Shown: positions 41,882-50,697, counted from the stretch's first letter. The stretch is 64,000 nt of DNA from Aquabacter cavernae (GCF_003993795.1 NZ_RWKV01000008.1:1302001-1366000); one strand, 5' to 3'. The notes: a model not told the origin generated them from the letters alone. Made by a program: numbers and translations.

Positions 41882-41957
41882 TGCAACATCGGAATACGCT
41901 TCGCGCGAGCCGCCCCGTGGGCGGGGGGCAGCGCCGAAAGCCTTACCGAATGTTGCA
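41882..41957. promoter_or_regulatory. Separated inverted repeat in the DMT / cytochrome b561 spacer
   Basis: TGCAACATCGG (41882-41892) and CCGAATGTTGCA (41946-41957) are inverted copies differing by one extra A. They bracket about 53 bp in the 270-bp divergent spacer 41820-42089. They could be two sites of one regulator or the ends of a hairpin. No gene was found in this spacer. Confidence 0.4.
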
Positions 41958-42089
41958 ATCTTCACGACTTCTTAAAGACTTATCCGTGCGTTCCGGGCAC
42001 TTTTCGCCGCTCGCGCGATTGTGCAACGCAACACGCCTTGCACTTGCGCGTCCGCATGCCTTGAATGCCGCGCAGATACGGAGGTGATC

Positions 42090-42761
42090 ATGGCGCAAGC
42101 CGATCCGCAGAAGATGCGTTGGGTCAAGATCTGGGACGCGCCGACGCGGCTGTTCCACTGGACGCTGGTGGCGCTCATCATCGGCGCCTATGTGACGGCG
42201 GAGAACGGCTGGATCGACTGGCATTTCCGCTGCGGCTACTCGATCATCGCGCTGCTGCTCTTCCGTCTCGGCTGGGGGCTGGTGGGCAGCGATACGGCCC
42301 GTTTCGTGCGCTTCGTGAAGTCGCCCTTCGCCGCGCTCGGCCATCTCGCCCATTTCACCCGCCGCGAGCCGGACACCGAGGTCGGGCACAATGCCGCCGG
42401 TGGCCTCATGGTGCTGGGCATGCTGGCGCTTATCGGATTTCAGGTGGGGTCCGGCCTGTTCTCCACAGACGGCATCTTCACCGACGGTCCGCTGGCGAGC
42501 CTCGTGGGATCGGACATGTCGGAGCGCATCACCGGCTGGCATGTGTTCAACTTCAACCTGATCCTCGCCGCAGTGGCCATGCATATCCTGGCCATCCTCG
42601 CCTATGCGGCGGTGAAGCGGCACGATCTGGTGCGCCCCATGGTGACGGGCGTGAAGCGCCTGCCTGCGGCCATCGCCGCGCCGCGCATCGCGCCCTGGTG
42701 GCGCGCGCTCCTGGTGTTCGCCGTGGCGGCAGGCGCGGCCTGGGGGCTTTCGGCCGCCTGA
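42090..42761 (+). CDS. Cytochrome b561 family protein
   Basis: 223 residues from the ATG at 42090 (MAQADPQKMRWVKIWDAPTR), with GGAGGTG upstream. Four to five membrane helices with the di-heme histidines expected in Ni-hydrogenase-type/cytochrome b561 proteins: RLFHWTLVALI, DWHFRCGYSIIALLLFRLGW, EVGHNAAGGLMVLGM and TGWHVFNFNLILAAVAMHIL. It exchanges electrons between quinone and a periplasmic partner. The cytochrome c' gene faces it and may be that partner. Confidence 0.93.
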   Translation: MAQADPQKMRWVKIWDAPTRLFHWTLVALIIGAYVTAENGWIDWHFRCGYSIIALLLFRLGWGLVGSDTARFVRFVKSPFAALGHLAHFTRREPDTEVGHNAAGGLMVLGMLALIGFQVGSGLFSTDGIFTDGPLASLVGSDMSERITGWHVFNFNLILAAVAMHILAILAYAAVKRHDLVRPMVTGVKRLPAAIAAPRIAPWWRALLVFAVAAGAAWGLSAA

Positions 42762-42790
42762 GCCGATCGCTGGAGAGAAGACATAAAAAA

Positions 42791-42810
42791 GGGCCGGGTT
42801 TCCCCGGCCC
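42791..42810. terminator. Bidirectional intrinsic terminator
   Basis: GGGCCGGG (42791-42798) pairs with CCCGGCCC (42803-42810) around a short loop, with six A before and five T after. This is the best intrinsic terminator in the window and serves both cytochrome b561 (+) and, from the other side, cytochrome c' (-). Confidence 0.92.
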
Positions 42811-42842
42811 TTTTTCTATGGGTGAGCCTGAAGAGCGCTTCA

Positions 42843-42869
42843 CCCGTCAGCTTGAATCAACCTGACGGG
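42843..42869. terminator. Second hairpin downstream of cytochrome c'
   Basis: CCCGTCAG (42843-42850) and CTGACGGG (42862-42869) form an 8-bp stem with an 11-nt loop just past the cytochrome c' stop. It may act with the main terminator or protect the mRNA end. Confidence 0.5.
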
Positions 42870-42883
42870 ATCAGGCTATGGGC

Positions 42884-43309
42884 TCAGCGCGCCTGATAGG
42901 TGCTGTGGCAGGTGCGGCAGGTCGCGGCGACCGCCTGGAAGGCGGACTTGAACCCGGCCTCGGTGCCGATATTGGGCAGGCCCTGCTGGACGGCCGTGTT
43001 GAACTTCGCCATTTCCGCATCGAAGCCCGCGCGATCGCTCCAGATGGCCGGAGCGGCCTTGGTGTCGCCGGTGTTGGAGCCCGCGGGGAACAGGGTGTTG
43101 AAGGTGGAGGCGTCCGTATAGGCCTTGAAGATGGCCGCCGCCTTGGCCGGATCATAGGGCTGATCGCCCTTCATGATGGCCGCGCCCGCCTTGGTCTGGT
43201 CGCCCAGCGCACCCATGAGCGCCTTGCGCTCCTTGATCACATCGGACTGGGCGAGCGCGACGCCCGCGACGAAGGGAACGAGAAGGCCGGCAAGCAGGAC
43301 AGCGCGCAT
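42884..43309 (-). CDS. cycP: Cytochrome c' (class II c-type cytochrome)
   Basis: 141 residues. Signal peptide (MRAVLLAGLLVPFVAGVALA) and a four-helix-bundle body that starts QSDVIKERKALMGALGDQTK. The heme motif CRTCH is near the C-terminus (C131, C134, H135), as in cytochrome c'. Periplasmic; members bind NO and help with nitrosative stress or act as electron carriers. Convergent with cytochrome b561. Confidence 0.94.
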   Translation of the reverse strand: MRAVLLAGLLVPFVAGVALAQSDVIKERKALMGALGDQTKAGAAIMKGDQPYDPAKAAAIFKAYTDASTFNTLFPAGSNTGDTKAAPAIWSDRAGFDAEMAKFNTAVQQGLPNIGTEAGFKSAFQAVAATCRTCHSTYQAR

Positions 43310-43431
43310 GGAATAACTCCAGACAAGGACAACCAGCCTGACTTAACGACCTCCTTCCTTAAGGGCCAGTCCGATACCGTTCACGCCTGCGCGAGAGATC
43401 AGCGCAGGGCGAGGCGCCATAGACGAAGGTA

Positions 43432-45744
43432 TTAGCTGCCTCCCCCCGCCTGTGCCTGAGCGATGGCCGCGAACACGGCGGCAGGGGTGGCGGGCATGTC
43501 CAGATGGGCGATGCCGTAGCCACGCCAGAGCGCATCCACCACCGCATTCATCACCGCCGGGCAGGAGCCGATGGCCCCCGCCTCCCCTGCCCCCTTCACG
43601 CCGAGCGGATTGGTGGTGCAGGGCACGTTGCGCATCTCGAAATGCAATGGCGGCACATCCAGCGCCCGCGGCAGGGCATAGTCCATGAAGCTGGCGGTGA
43701 GGAGCTGCCCCTCGGCATCGAACACGGTGCGCTCCAGCAGCGCCTGGCCGATTCCCTGCACCACGCCGCCCTGCACCTGCCCCTCCAGCAAAGCCGGGGT
43801 CACCACCGCGCCGAAATCATCCACCACCACATAGGTCTCAAGCCGCACCTCCCCGGTGTCGGGGTCGATCTCCACCTCGCAGGCATGGGTACCATTGGGA
43901 TAGGTGGCCTCGGGCGGGCTGAAGGCATCCTGCGCGCTGATCCGTTCCTCGCTCGCCTGCGGCAGGGCCGCGAGGTCCGCGAAGGAAAGGCGACGGTCTG
44001 TGCCCGCCACCTCCGCGCCGCCATCCACCAATTCCATGTCGCCGGGATCGGCCTCCAACGCCTCGGCGGCGAGGTCGCGGAGCTTTTCCGCCAGCCGCCG
44101 CGCGGCGCCTGCCACCGCCGCCCCGCCCACGGGAATGGAGCGCGAGCCGCCCGTGCCGTGCCCCTCTTCCAGGTCGTCCGTATCGCCCTGGAACACGTCC
44201 ACCTCGTCCATGGGCAGACGCAGATGGGCGGCGGCGAGATGGGCATAAGCGGTCTTGTGCCCCTGCCCGCTGGCCTGCGAGCCGATGCGGATGCGCACCC
44301 GCCCGCTCCGCTCCAGCTTCAGGAATGCAGGCTCGGGCGCGCCGCCGCCACAGGCCTCGATATAGCTGGCGAAGCCGAAGCCGCGCAGGCGTCCTTGCCC
44401 CCGCGCCGCCGCCGCGCGGGCGGGGAAGCCCGCATGATCAGCCGCCTCCAGCGCCCGCGTCATGTGCCCGTCGAATTCGCCGCTGTCATAGAGGCGCCCG
44501 GAGGCGGTGCGGTAGGGCATGGCGGCGGGCGGCACGAAATTGCGACGGCGCAACTCCTCCGGCGCGATGCCGGTCTCCCGCGCGGCGGCGTCCACCAATC
44601 GCTCGATCACATAGGCCGCCTCGGGCCGCCCCGCGCCGCGATAGGCATCCACCGGCACGGTATGGGTGAACACCCCATGGATGCGGGCATGGAAGGCCGG
44701 GATGTCATAGACCCCTGGCAGCATGCGCGCCCCGCCCACCGGCACGAACGGGCCGTAATAGGACAGATAGGCCCCCATATTGGCGAGGGTCTCCACCCGC
44801 AGCGCCAGGAAGCGGGCATCCGCGTCGAGCGCCAGCTCGGCGGTGGTGATGTTGTCGCGCCCGTGGCTGTCCGCCTGGAAATGCTCGTTGCGGTCGCAGA
44901 TCCAGGCCACCGGGCCGCCCAGTCGCCGCGCGGCCAGCGCCGCCAGGGGATATTCGGCGAAGGGGAACATCTTGGTGCCGAAGCCGCCGCCCACATCGGG
45001 CGTCACCACGCGAAGATCCTCGCGGGTCCAGCCCAGCATCTTCACCACCGCGTCGCGCAGGCGGTGGCTGCCCTGGCTGCCCAGCGTCAGGCGCACGCGC
45101 CCGCTCTCCTCCACCTCCGCCAGAACGCCGCGCGTCTCCAGGTAATTGGTCACCACGCGATTATTGACGAGGCGCAGGCGCACGACGCGCGCGGCCCGCG
45201 CAAAAGCCGTGTCCACCGGGCCGGCGTCGCCCACCTCGCTGGTGAAGGCGCGGTTATGGCCGCGCTGGGGCCAGACCAGCGGCGCGCCATCCTCCAGCGC
45301 CGCCTCCATGTCGGCCGAAACCGCGTGCGGCTCCCAGTCGATCTCCAATGCCTCGGCGGCGTCGCGCGCGGCGTCCAGCGTGTCCGCGACGATGAAGGCC
45401 AGGGGATCGCCCACATGGCGCGCCGTGTGGCGGGCCAATATGGGCCGGTGCGGCCGCCACATGCGCGCCTCGCCCACCACCGGAACGGCTGAGCCCACCG
45501 GCAGTTCGCCCGCATCCTCCACATCCGCATGGGTCAGCACGAGCCGCACGCCCGGCAGGGCCTGCACCGCGTCCAGATTGGTGAGGACGAAGCCCGCATG
45601 GGCATAAGGCGAGCGCACCACAAAAGCCGCCGCCGCACCCGCCGTCGCCGCCGCATCGGACACGAAGTTCCCGGCGCCGGTGAGGAGCGCGGGGTCTTCG
45701 AGACGGGTGAAGGGCTGGGCGCGGCCGAATTTCGGGCTGTTCAT
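43432..45744 (-). CDS. Molybdenum hydroxylase large subunit (CoxL form II-like)
   Basis: 770 residues from the ATG at 45744 (MNSPKFGRAQPFTRLEDPAL) with AGGAG upstream. Xanthine-dehydrogenase-family molybdopterin-binding subunit: TPDVGGGFGTKMFPFAEYPL, VDAYRGAGRPEAAYVIERLV, GSQASGQGHKTAYAHLAAAH and the catalytic-Glu region LGVKGAGEAGAIGSCPAVMN. AYRGAGR instead of AYRCSFR argues against true CO dehydrogenase. The small Fe-S and medium FAD subunits are not adjacent, which is unusual; they may be elsewhere. The substrate is unknown. Confidence 0.9.
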   Translation of the reverse strand: MNSPKFGRAQPFTRLEDPALLTGAGNFVSDAAATAGAAAAFVVRSPYAHAGFVLTNLDAVQALPGVRLVLTHADVEDAGELPVGSAVPVVGEARMWRPHRPILARHTARHVGDPLAFIVADTLDAARDAAEALEIDWEPHAVSADMEAALEDGAPLVWPQRGHNRAFTSEVGDAGPVDTAFARAARVVRLRLVNNRVVTNYLETRGVLAEVEESGRVRLTLGSQGSHRLRDAVVKMLGWTREDLRVVTPDVGGGFGTKMFPFAEYPLAALAARRLGGPVAWICDRNEHFQADSHGRDNITTAELALDADARFLALRVETLANMGAYLSYYGPFVPVGGARMLPGVYDIPAFHARIHGVFTHTVPVDAYRGAGRPEAAYVIERLVDAAARETGIAPEELRRRNFVPPAAMPYRTASGRLYDSGEFDGHMTRALEAADHAGFPARAAAARGQGRLRGFGFASYIEACGGGAPEPAFLKLERSGRVRIRIGSQASGQGHKTAYAHLAAAHLRLPMDEVDVFQGDTDDLEEGHGTGGSRSIPVGGAAVAGAARRLAEKLRDLAAEALEADPGDMELVDGGAEVAGTDRRLSFADLAALPQASEERISAQDAFSPPEATYPNGTHACEVEIDPDTGEVRLETYVVVDDFGAVVTPALLEGQVQGGVVQGIGQALLERTVFDAEGQLLTASFMDYALPRALDVPPLHFEMRNVPCTTNPLGVKGAGEAGAIGSCPAVMNAVVDALWRGYGIAHLDMPATPAAVFAAIAQAQAGGGS

Positions 45745-45890
45745 GGCGGCTCCTGGCACCGGGGCGCCCGGCGGGAAAGGACAGGCTTCCTTTCATCTGG
45801 GCGCCCGGGCGCGAAGACGCAATGCCGACCCAGCGTCAGGCCACCGCGAGAGCGCCCGCCACGGCTCGCCCTCTCGCCGCACCGGGAATG

Positions 45891-46637
45891 TCAGGCCCCC
45901 TGCCGGTGCGCCACCATCTCTTCCACCAGGTCCCCCACCAGTGCCAGACGCTCGGGGGAGCGGGAGCGCACGACGAGATTGGTGTTGGGTCCGTCATCGC
46001 TCATGAAGGGATAGGAGCCGATGATCACGTCCGGGAAGCGGCGGGCGATCTCGGCCAGCGGCGTGGCGATGTCGCCCTCCTTGGCATTGGCCAGCACCGT
46101 GCGCGACAGCATGGGCGTGCCCGTGCGCAGGGTGGGGATGATGGCCTCCAGCATGGCGTGCATGATGCGCGGCACCCCCGCCATCACATGCACATTGCCG
46201 ATTCGAAAGCCCGGCGCCTTGGACACCGAATTGACGATCAGTTCCGACCCCTCGGGGATGCGCGCCATGCGCAGGCGCGCCGCGTTCAGGTCCGCCTCGG
46301 GAATATATTCGAGCAGCATGGCCCGGGCGCGCGGATCCACGTCGATGGGAACCCCGAACGCCTTGGCCACGGCGTCGGCCGTGATGTCGTCATGGGTCGG
46401 CCCGATGCCGCCGGTGGTGAACACATAATCGTATCGCGCGCGCAGCGCGTTCAGCGCCGAGACGATCTCGTCCTCCTCGTCCGGCACCACCCGCACCTGC
46501 TTGAGATCGATGCCGATCTCGGTGAGCCGTTCGGCGATGTGGCCGATATTCTTGTCCTTGGTCCGGCCCGAGAGAATCTCGTCGCCGATGACCAGGAGAG
46601 CCGCCGTGACCGGCTGCGCGCCTGCTGCCTCGCTCAT
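45891..46637 (-). CDS. MoaB/CinA-like molybdopterin-binding domain protein
   Basis: 248 residues. MoCF_biosynth fold: TAALLVIGDEILSGRTKDKN, YVFTTGGIGPTHDDITADAV, FRIGNVHVMAGVPRIMHAML. It resembles the N-terminal half of CinA without the amidase domain. The fold binds molybdopterin or hydrolyses nucleotide pyrophosphates. It lies upstream of the molybdenum hydroxylase on the same strand, 146 bp away, which makes a cofactor role worth testing but does not prove it. Confidence 0.85.
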   Translation of the reverse strand: MSEAAGAQPVTAALLVIGDEILSGRTKDKNIGHIAERLTEIGIDLKQVRVVPDEEDEIVSALNALRARYDYVFTTGGIGPTHDDITADAVAKAFGVPIDVDPRARAMLLEYIPEADLNAARLRMARIPEGSELIVNSVSKAPGFRIGNVHVMAGVPRIMHAMLEAIIPTLRTGTPMLSRTVLANAKEGDIATPLAEIARRFPDVIIGSYPFMSDDGPNTNLVVRSRSPERLALVGDLVEEMVAHRQGA

Positions 46638-46748
46638 GTCCTTCTCCTTGCCCGGTACACGGGCACCTGCGTGCCTTTTGCCCAGCTTTTGTTCAGCTTT
46701 AGCGGTGCGCGTATCGCACGCGCCGAGAACCGTCGGTTTCCTCTTTCC

Positions 46749-46765
46749 TTGGCACGATGTTTGTA
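46749..46765 (+). promoter_or_regulatory. Sigma-54-like -24/-12 element before the ATP-grasp gene
   Basis: TTGGCACG (46749-46756), four bases, then TTGTA (46761-46765). Spacing GG-N10-GT matches the sigma-54 layout, but -12 is GT rather than GC. It overlaps the upstream ATG at 46757, favouring the start at 46799 for the downstream gene. Confidence 0.35.
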
Positions 46766-46798
46766 CATAGGCTGAGGCATAGCGGAGTGGCAGTCCCG

Positions 46799-48214
46799 AT
46801 GCGGCGTATTTTCGACGAGATGAGCGGTGAGGACGGAGCGATCCGTTCGGCCTATGAAACCCTGTCGTCCTGGCTGGACAAGGTTCCTCGCGAGGTCCTG
46901 GACCAGCGCCGCAAGGAGGCGGAATTCATTTTCCGCCGTATCGGCATCACCTTCGCCGTCTATGGGGAGCAGAATTCCCAGGAACGGCTGATCCCCTTCG
47001 ACATCGTCCCGCGCATCATCACCAATCAGGAATGGGCCGGGCTCTCCAAGGGCCTCGAACAGCGCGTGAAGGCGCTGAACCTCTATATCAAGGACGTGTA
47101 TTCCAAGCGCGAAGTGCTGCGCGCGGGCATCGTGCCCGAGGATCTCGTCTACAAGAACCCCGCCTTCCGGCCGGAAATGAACGGCCAGCGCGTGCCGCAC
47201 GACCTCTATGTGCACATCGCCGGCATCGACATCGTGCGCACCGACCCCGACACCTTCTACGTGCTGGAAGACAATGCCCGCACGCCGTCCGGCGTCTCCT
47301 ACATGCTGGAGAACCGGGAGATCATGCTCCGCCTCTTCCCGGAGCTGTTCTCCATGCACAAGGTGGCGCCGGTAGACAAATATGCCGACGACCTGCTGGC
47401 GACGCTGAAATCCCTGTCGCCGCGCGCCGGGTCGGAGCCGAACGTGGCGATCCTGACCCCCGGCATCTACAATTCGGCCTATTACGAGCACTCCTTCCTC
47501 GCCGACAAGCTGGGCGTGGACCTCGTGGAAGGGCGCGACCTCTTCGTGAAGGACAATGTGGTGTTCATGCGCACCACCGAGGGTCCCAAGCGCGTGGACG
47601 TGATCTATCGCCGCCTGGACGATGACTTCCTCGACCCCCTCGCCTTCCGCCCCGACAGCGTGCTGGGCGTGCCGGGCCTCATGAGCGCCTATCAGGCCGG
47701 GAACGTCACCCTCACCAATGCGGTGGGCACGGGCGTGGCCGACGACAAGGCGGTCTATTCCTACATGCCGGACATCATCCGCTTCTATCTGGGCGAGGAA
47801 CCCCTCCTGCCCAACGTGCCCACCTGGCGCTGCCGTGAGCCCGAGCACCTGAAATACGTGCTCGACCACCTGGAAGAGCTGGTGGTGAAGGAAGTGCACG
47901 GCTCCGGCGGCTACGGCATGCTGGTGGGGCCGAAGTCCGACAAGGCGCAGATTGAGGTGTTCCGCGCCAAGCTCAAGCACGATCCCGCCAACTTCATCGC
48001 CCAGCCGACCCTGGCCCTCTCCACCTGCCCCACCCTCGTGGAGGAAGGCGTCGCGCCCCGCCATGTGGACCTGCGGCCCTTCATCCTCTCCGGCTCCGAC
48101 CGCGTGCGCATCGTGCCCGGCGGCCTGACCCGCGTGGCCATGAAGGAAGGATCCCTGGTGGTGAATTCCAGTCAAGGCGGCGGCACCAAGGACACCTGGG
48201 TCCTCGACGCCTGA
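46799..48214 (+). CDS. Circularly permuted ATP-grasp type 2 protein
   Basis: 471 residues from the ATG at 46799 (MRRIFDEMSGEDGAIRSAYE), which fits family N-termini; an ATG at 46757 would add 14 residues. Features: ITFAVYGEQNSQERLIPFDI, HIAGIDIVRTDPDTFYVLED, RTPSGVSYMLENRE, VVKEVHGSGGYGMLVGPKSD and C-terminal SSQGGGTKDTWVLDA. Such ATP-grasp enzymes are predicted to join an amino acid or peptide to another; no product is known. It is always linked with alpha-E and transglutaminase genes, as here. Confidence 0.93.
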   Translation: MRRIFDEMSGEDGAIRSAYETLSSWLDKVPREVLDQRRKEAEFIFRRIGITFAVYGEQNSQERLIPFDIVPRIITNQEWAGLSKGLEQRVKALNLYIKDVYSKREVLRAGIVPEDLVYKNPAFRPEMNGQRVPHDLYVHIAGIDIVRTDPDTFYVLEDNARTPSGVSYMLENREIMLRLFPELFSMHKVAPVDKYADDLLATLKSLSPRAGSEPNVAILTPGIYNSAYYEHSFLADKLGVDLVEGRDLFVKDNVVFMRTTEGPKRVDVIYRRLDDDFLDPLAFRPDSVLGVPGLMSAYQAGNVTLTNAVGTGVADDKAVYSYMPDIIRFYLGEEPLLPNVPTWRCREPEHLKYVLDHLEELVVKEVHGSGGYGMLVGPKSDKAQIEVFRAKLKHDPANFIAQPTLALSTCPTLVEEGVAPRHVDLRPFILSGSDRVRIVPGGLTRVAMKEGSLVVNSSQGGGTKDTWVLDA

Positions 48215-48266
48215 GCCCGGCGCGCCCGCGCGCCGAAAACCCGACTTTGGACACACGAGCCCCAAA

Positions 48267-49217
48267 ATGCTCTCCCGTACCGCCGATAACATCTACTGGC
48301 TGGCCCGTTACGTGGAACGCGCCGACTGCCTCGCGCGCATCCTGGACGTGGCCCAGCGTCTCTCCTACCTGCCGGTCACCTATGGAGGCTCCACCAATGA
48401 GTGGAGCTCGGTGCTGCTCACCGCCGGCTGTGCCGACGCCTTCGTCGAGAAGCACGGCCCCATCGAGAACGCGACCGAGGAGAACGTGGTCTCCTTCCTC
48501 GCCCTCGATCCGGAGAACCCCACCTCCATCCGCAACTGCTTCGAGGTGGCGCGCACCAATGCGCGCTCGGTGCGCACCGCGCTGACCTCCGAGATGTGGG
48601 ACGCCATCAACGCCTCCTGGATCGAGCTGCGCGGCTTTCCGGACCGGGCGCTCACCCGGGAGGAGCTGACGCGCTTCCTCGCCTTCGTGAAGGAGACCTC
48701 GCTGCGCTTCGACGGTGCCATGCACCGCACCATGCTGCGCAACGATGCCTTCTGGTTCGCGCGTACCGGCGTGCATATGGAGCGTGCGGACAATACCGCT
48801 CGTATCCTAGACGTGAAGTATCACGTCCTGCTGCCGGACGAGGAGCAGGTGGGCGGGCCGCTGGACTATTTCCAGTGGGCCTCGATCCTGCGCTCGGTGT
48901 CCGCGCTCACCGCCTTCCACTGGGTCTACCGCGACTCCGTGAAGCCCTGGCTGGTGGCGGATCTGCTGATCCTGAACCGCGCCATGCCGCGCTCTCTGGC
49001 GAGCTGCTACGAGAACCTCGCCAATTCCCTGGACGACATCGCCGACGCCTATGGCCGGCAGGGCCCGTCCCAGCGGCTGGCCCGCTCCATCCGGGCGCGG
49101 CTCACGAACCAGTCCATCGACGACGTGTTCCATACCGGCCTGCACGAATTCATTTCCGAATTCATCTCCGACAACAACAAGCTCGGAGCGGAGATCACGG
49201 AGCAATATCTCACCTGA
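48267..49217 (+). CDS. Alpha-E domain protein (DUF403)
   Basis: 316 residues, mostly helical. Begins MLSRTADNIYWLARYVERAD, the hallmark of the family; FDGAMHRTMLRNDAFWFART, GVHMERADNTARILDVKYHV and NRAMPRSLASCYENLANSLD follow. It is the standing partner of circularly permuted ATP-grasp proteins; biochemical role unknown. It follows 52 bp after the ATP-grasp gene. Confidence 0.93.
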   Translation: MLSRTADNIYWLARYVERADCLARILDVAQRLSYLPVTYGGSTNEWSSVLLTAGCADAFVEKHGPIENATEENVVSFLALDPENPTSIRNCFEVARTNARSVRTALTSEMWDAINASWIELRGFPDRALTREELTRFLAFVKETSLRFDGAMHRTMLRNDAFWFARTGVHMERADNTARILDVKYHVLLPDEEQVGGPLDYFQWASILRSVSALTAFHWVYRDSVKPWLVADLLILNRAMPRSLASCYENLANSLDDIADAYGRQGPSQRLARSIRARLTNQSIDDVFHTGLHEFISEFISDNNKLGAEITEQYLT

Positions 49218-49331
49218 GGCTCCGGCGCGGAGGTTGCGCCGGCCGCCACTCAGCCCTAATCCGGGGTCAACGATCCGGGCGCCCCGCCTTCGCGGACGCG
49301 CCCGGACCATCGCCGCCTGGAAGAAGAAGCG

Positions 49332-50189
49332 ATGCGCGTACGGGTCCGACACAAACTGGTTCATGCCTTGGAGCCGGGCACACGCACGGCCATCGCGCTC
49401 CTGCGCGTCACGCCGCGCAATCATGACGGCCAATATGTCCAGCGCTGGTCGCTCGATGTGGAGCCCGATTGCCGCCTCTATCCCCATGAGGATGCCTTCG
49501 GAAACCTCACCCACACCTTCACCGTGGAGGCACCGGGCGACGAGATCATCCTGACCGCCTCCGGCGAGGTAGACACCCAGGACGCATCCGGCATCGTGCG
49601 CGGGACGCTGGAGCGCTTCCCGCCCACCCTGTTCCTGCGCCCAACCCCCCTCACCACGCTGACGCCCGAGGTAGCGCAGTTCGCCCGCCTGGTCCTGGAT
49701 GCCGCCACCGACGATCTCGGCCGCCTCCACGCGCTCATGAGCATCATCCATGCGGAGGTGAAGGAAGCCCCCCGCGCGCCGGCCGCCCCCGCAATGGGCG
49801 CGGCCGATGTGCTCAAGGCCAAGGCCGGCTGCCCCGGCGGCATCACCCATCTGTTCACCGCCTGCGCCCAGTCTCTGGGCATCCCCAGCCGCCATGTCTC
49901 CGGCTATGTGGCCGAGGCGGATGGGAACGGCCATGCCCGCGAATGGGCCGAGGCCTATGTGCCGCGCATCGGCTGGGTCGCCTTCGATTGCGGCCGCTCG
50001 CTCTGCGCCACCGACAGCTATGTGCGGGTGGCGGTGGGCCTCGATGCGGCCGGCGTCACCCTGCTGAAGGGCATGGGCGTGACGGTGAAGGAGGAAGTCC
50101 AGGCGCGCGAGACACGCGGCGGTCCCCGCGCACCCACCAGCGGCACCTCCGCCCAGAGCCAGCGCGAGCAGGGCCAGCGCGACCAATAG
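49332..50189 (+). CDS. Transglutaminase-like protein with altered active site
   Basis: 285 residues. N-terminal beta domain (RHKLVHALEPGTRTAIALLR) and a transglutaminase-like core (about 120-225). The core reads KAGCPGGITHLFTACAQSLG where active homologues have KxGVCQDxAHLF, so the nucleophile position is Pro168 and Cys167 is one residue early. The second motif reads GHAREWAEAYVPRIGWVAFD, with Arg where the His of HAWAEAY is expected. Asp219 is kept. It may be inactive or use another chemistry. Third gene of the ATP-grasp/alpha-E set. Confidence 0.88.
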   Translation: MRVRVRHKLVHALEPGTRTAIALLRVTPRNHDGQYVQRWSLDVEPDCRLYPHEDAFGNLTHTFTVEAPGDEIILTASGEVDTQDASGIVRGTLERFPPTLFLRPTPLTTLTPEVAQFARLVLDAATDDLGRLHALMSIIHAEVKEAPRAPAAPAMGAADVLKAKAGCPGGITHLFTACAQSLGIPSRHVSGYVAEADGNGHAREWAEAYVPRIGWVAFDCGRSLCATDSYVRVAVGLDAAGVTLLKGMGVTVKEEVQARETRGGPRAPTSGTSAQSQREQGQRDQ

Positions 50190-50256
50190 CCCGTCGCACT
50201 TGACCCCCGGCGCCCCGCCTGCGATGCGACAAGGGAAGGCACCCGGAGAGGCCACC

Positions 50257-50697
50257 ATGAGCGACAAGCTGACGCCCGCCTACGACCCGCAGAACATCTT
50301 CGCCAAGATCCTGCGAGGGGAAATCCCGGCCTTCAAGGTCTATGAGGACGACAAGGTTTTCGCCTTTCTGGACATCATGCCCCGCGCGCCGGGCCACACA
50401 TTGGTGATCCCGAAGGCACCCGCGCGGAACCTGCTCGACATCACCCCCGACGATCTCGCGGCCGTGGCCGTTGTGGCGCAGAAGGTGGCAAAGGCCGGTC
50501 TCGTCGCGTTCGAGGCTGACGGCGTGACGCTGATGCAGTTCAGCGAGCCGGCCAGCGGACAGGAAGTCTACCATCTGCACATGCACATCATTCCCCGGGT
50601 GGACGGCGTGCCGCTGAAGCCCGCCGCCAGCATCAAGGAAGACATGGCCGTGCTCGCCGGGCATGCCGAACGCCTCAAGGCGGCCCTCGCCGCCTGA
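50257..50697 (+). CDS. HIT-family (histidine triad) hydrolase
   Basis: 146 residues from the ATG at 50257. Begins MSDKLTPAYDPQNIFAKILR, continues with FAFLDIMPRAPGHTLVIPKA and ends with the histidine triad VYHLHMHIIPR (H107, H109, H111). HINT-like enzymes hydrolyse nucleoside phosphoramidates or acyl-adenylates. It is 44 bp before the ATP-grasp gene. Confidence 0.95.
   Translation: MSDKLTPAYDPQNIFAKILRGEIPAFKVYEDDKVFAFLDIMPRAPGHTLVIPKAPARNLLDITPDDLAAVAVVAQKVAKAGLVAFEADGVTLMQFSEPASGQEVYHLHMHIIPRVDGVPLKPAASIKEDMAVLAGHAERLKAALAA

Noticed and set aside
43432-45744. True aerobic CO dehydrogenase large subunit
   Set aside because: The active-site loop is AYRGAGR, not AYRCSFR, and coxM/coxS are absent.
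46757-46798. ATG at 46757 as start of the circularly permuted ATP-grasp gene
   Set aside because: It lies within a promoter-like element and adds a non-conserved N-terminus; the ATG at 46799 fits the family better. The call is not certain.
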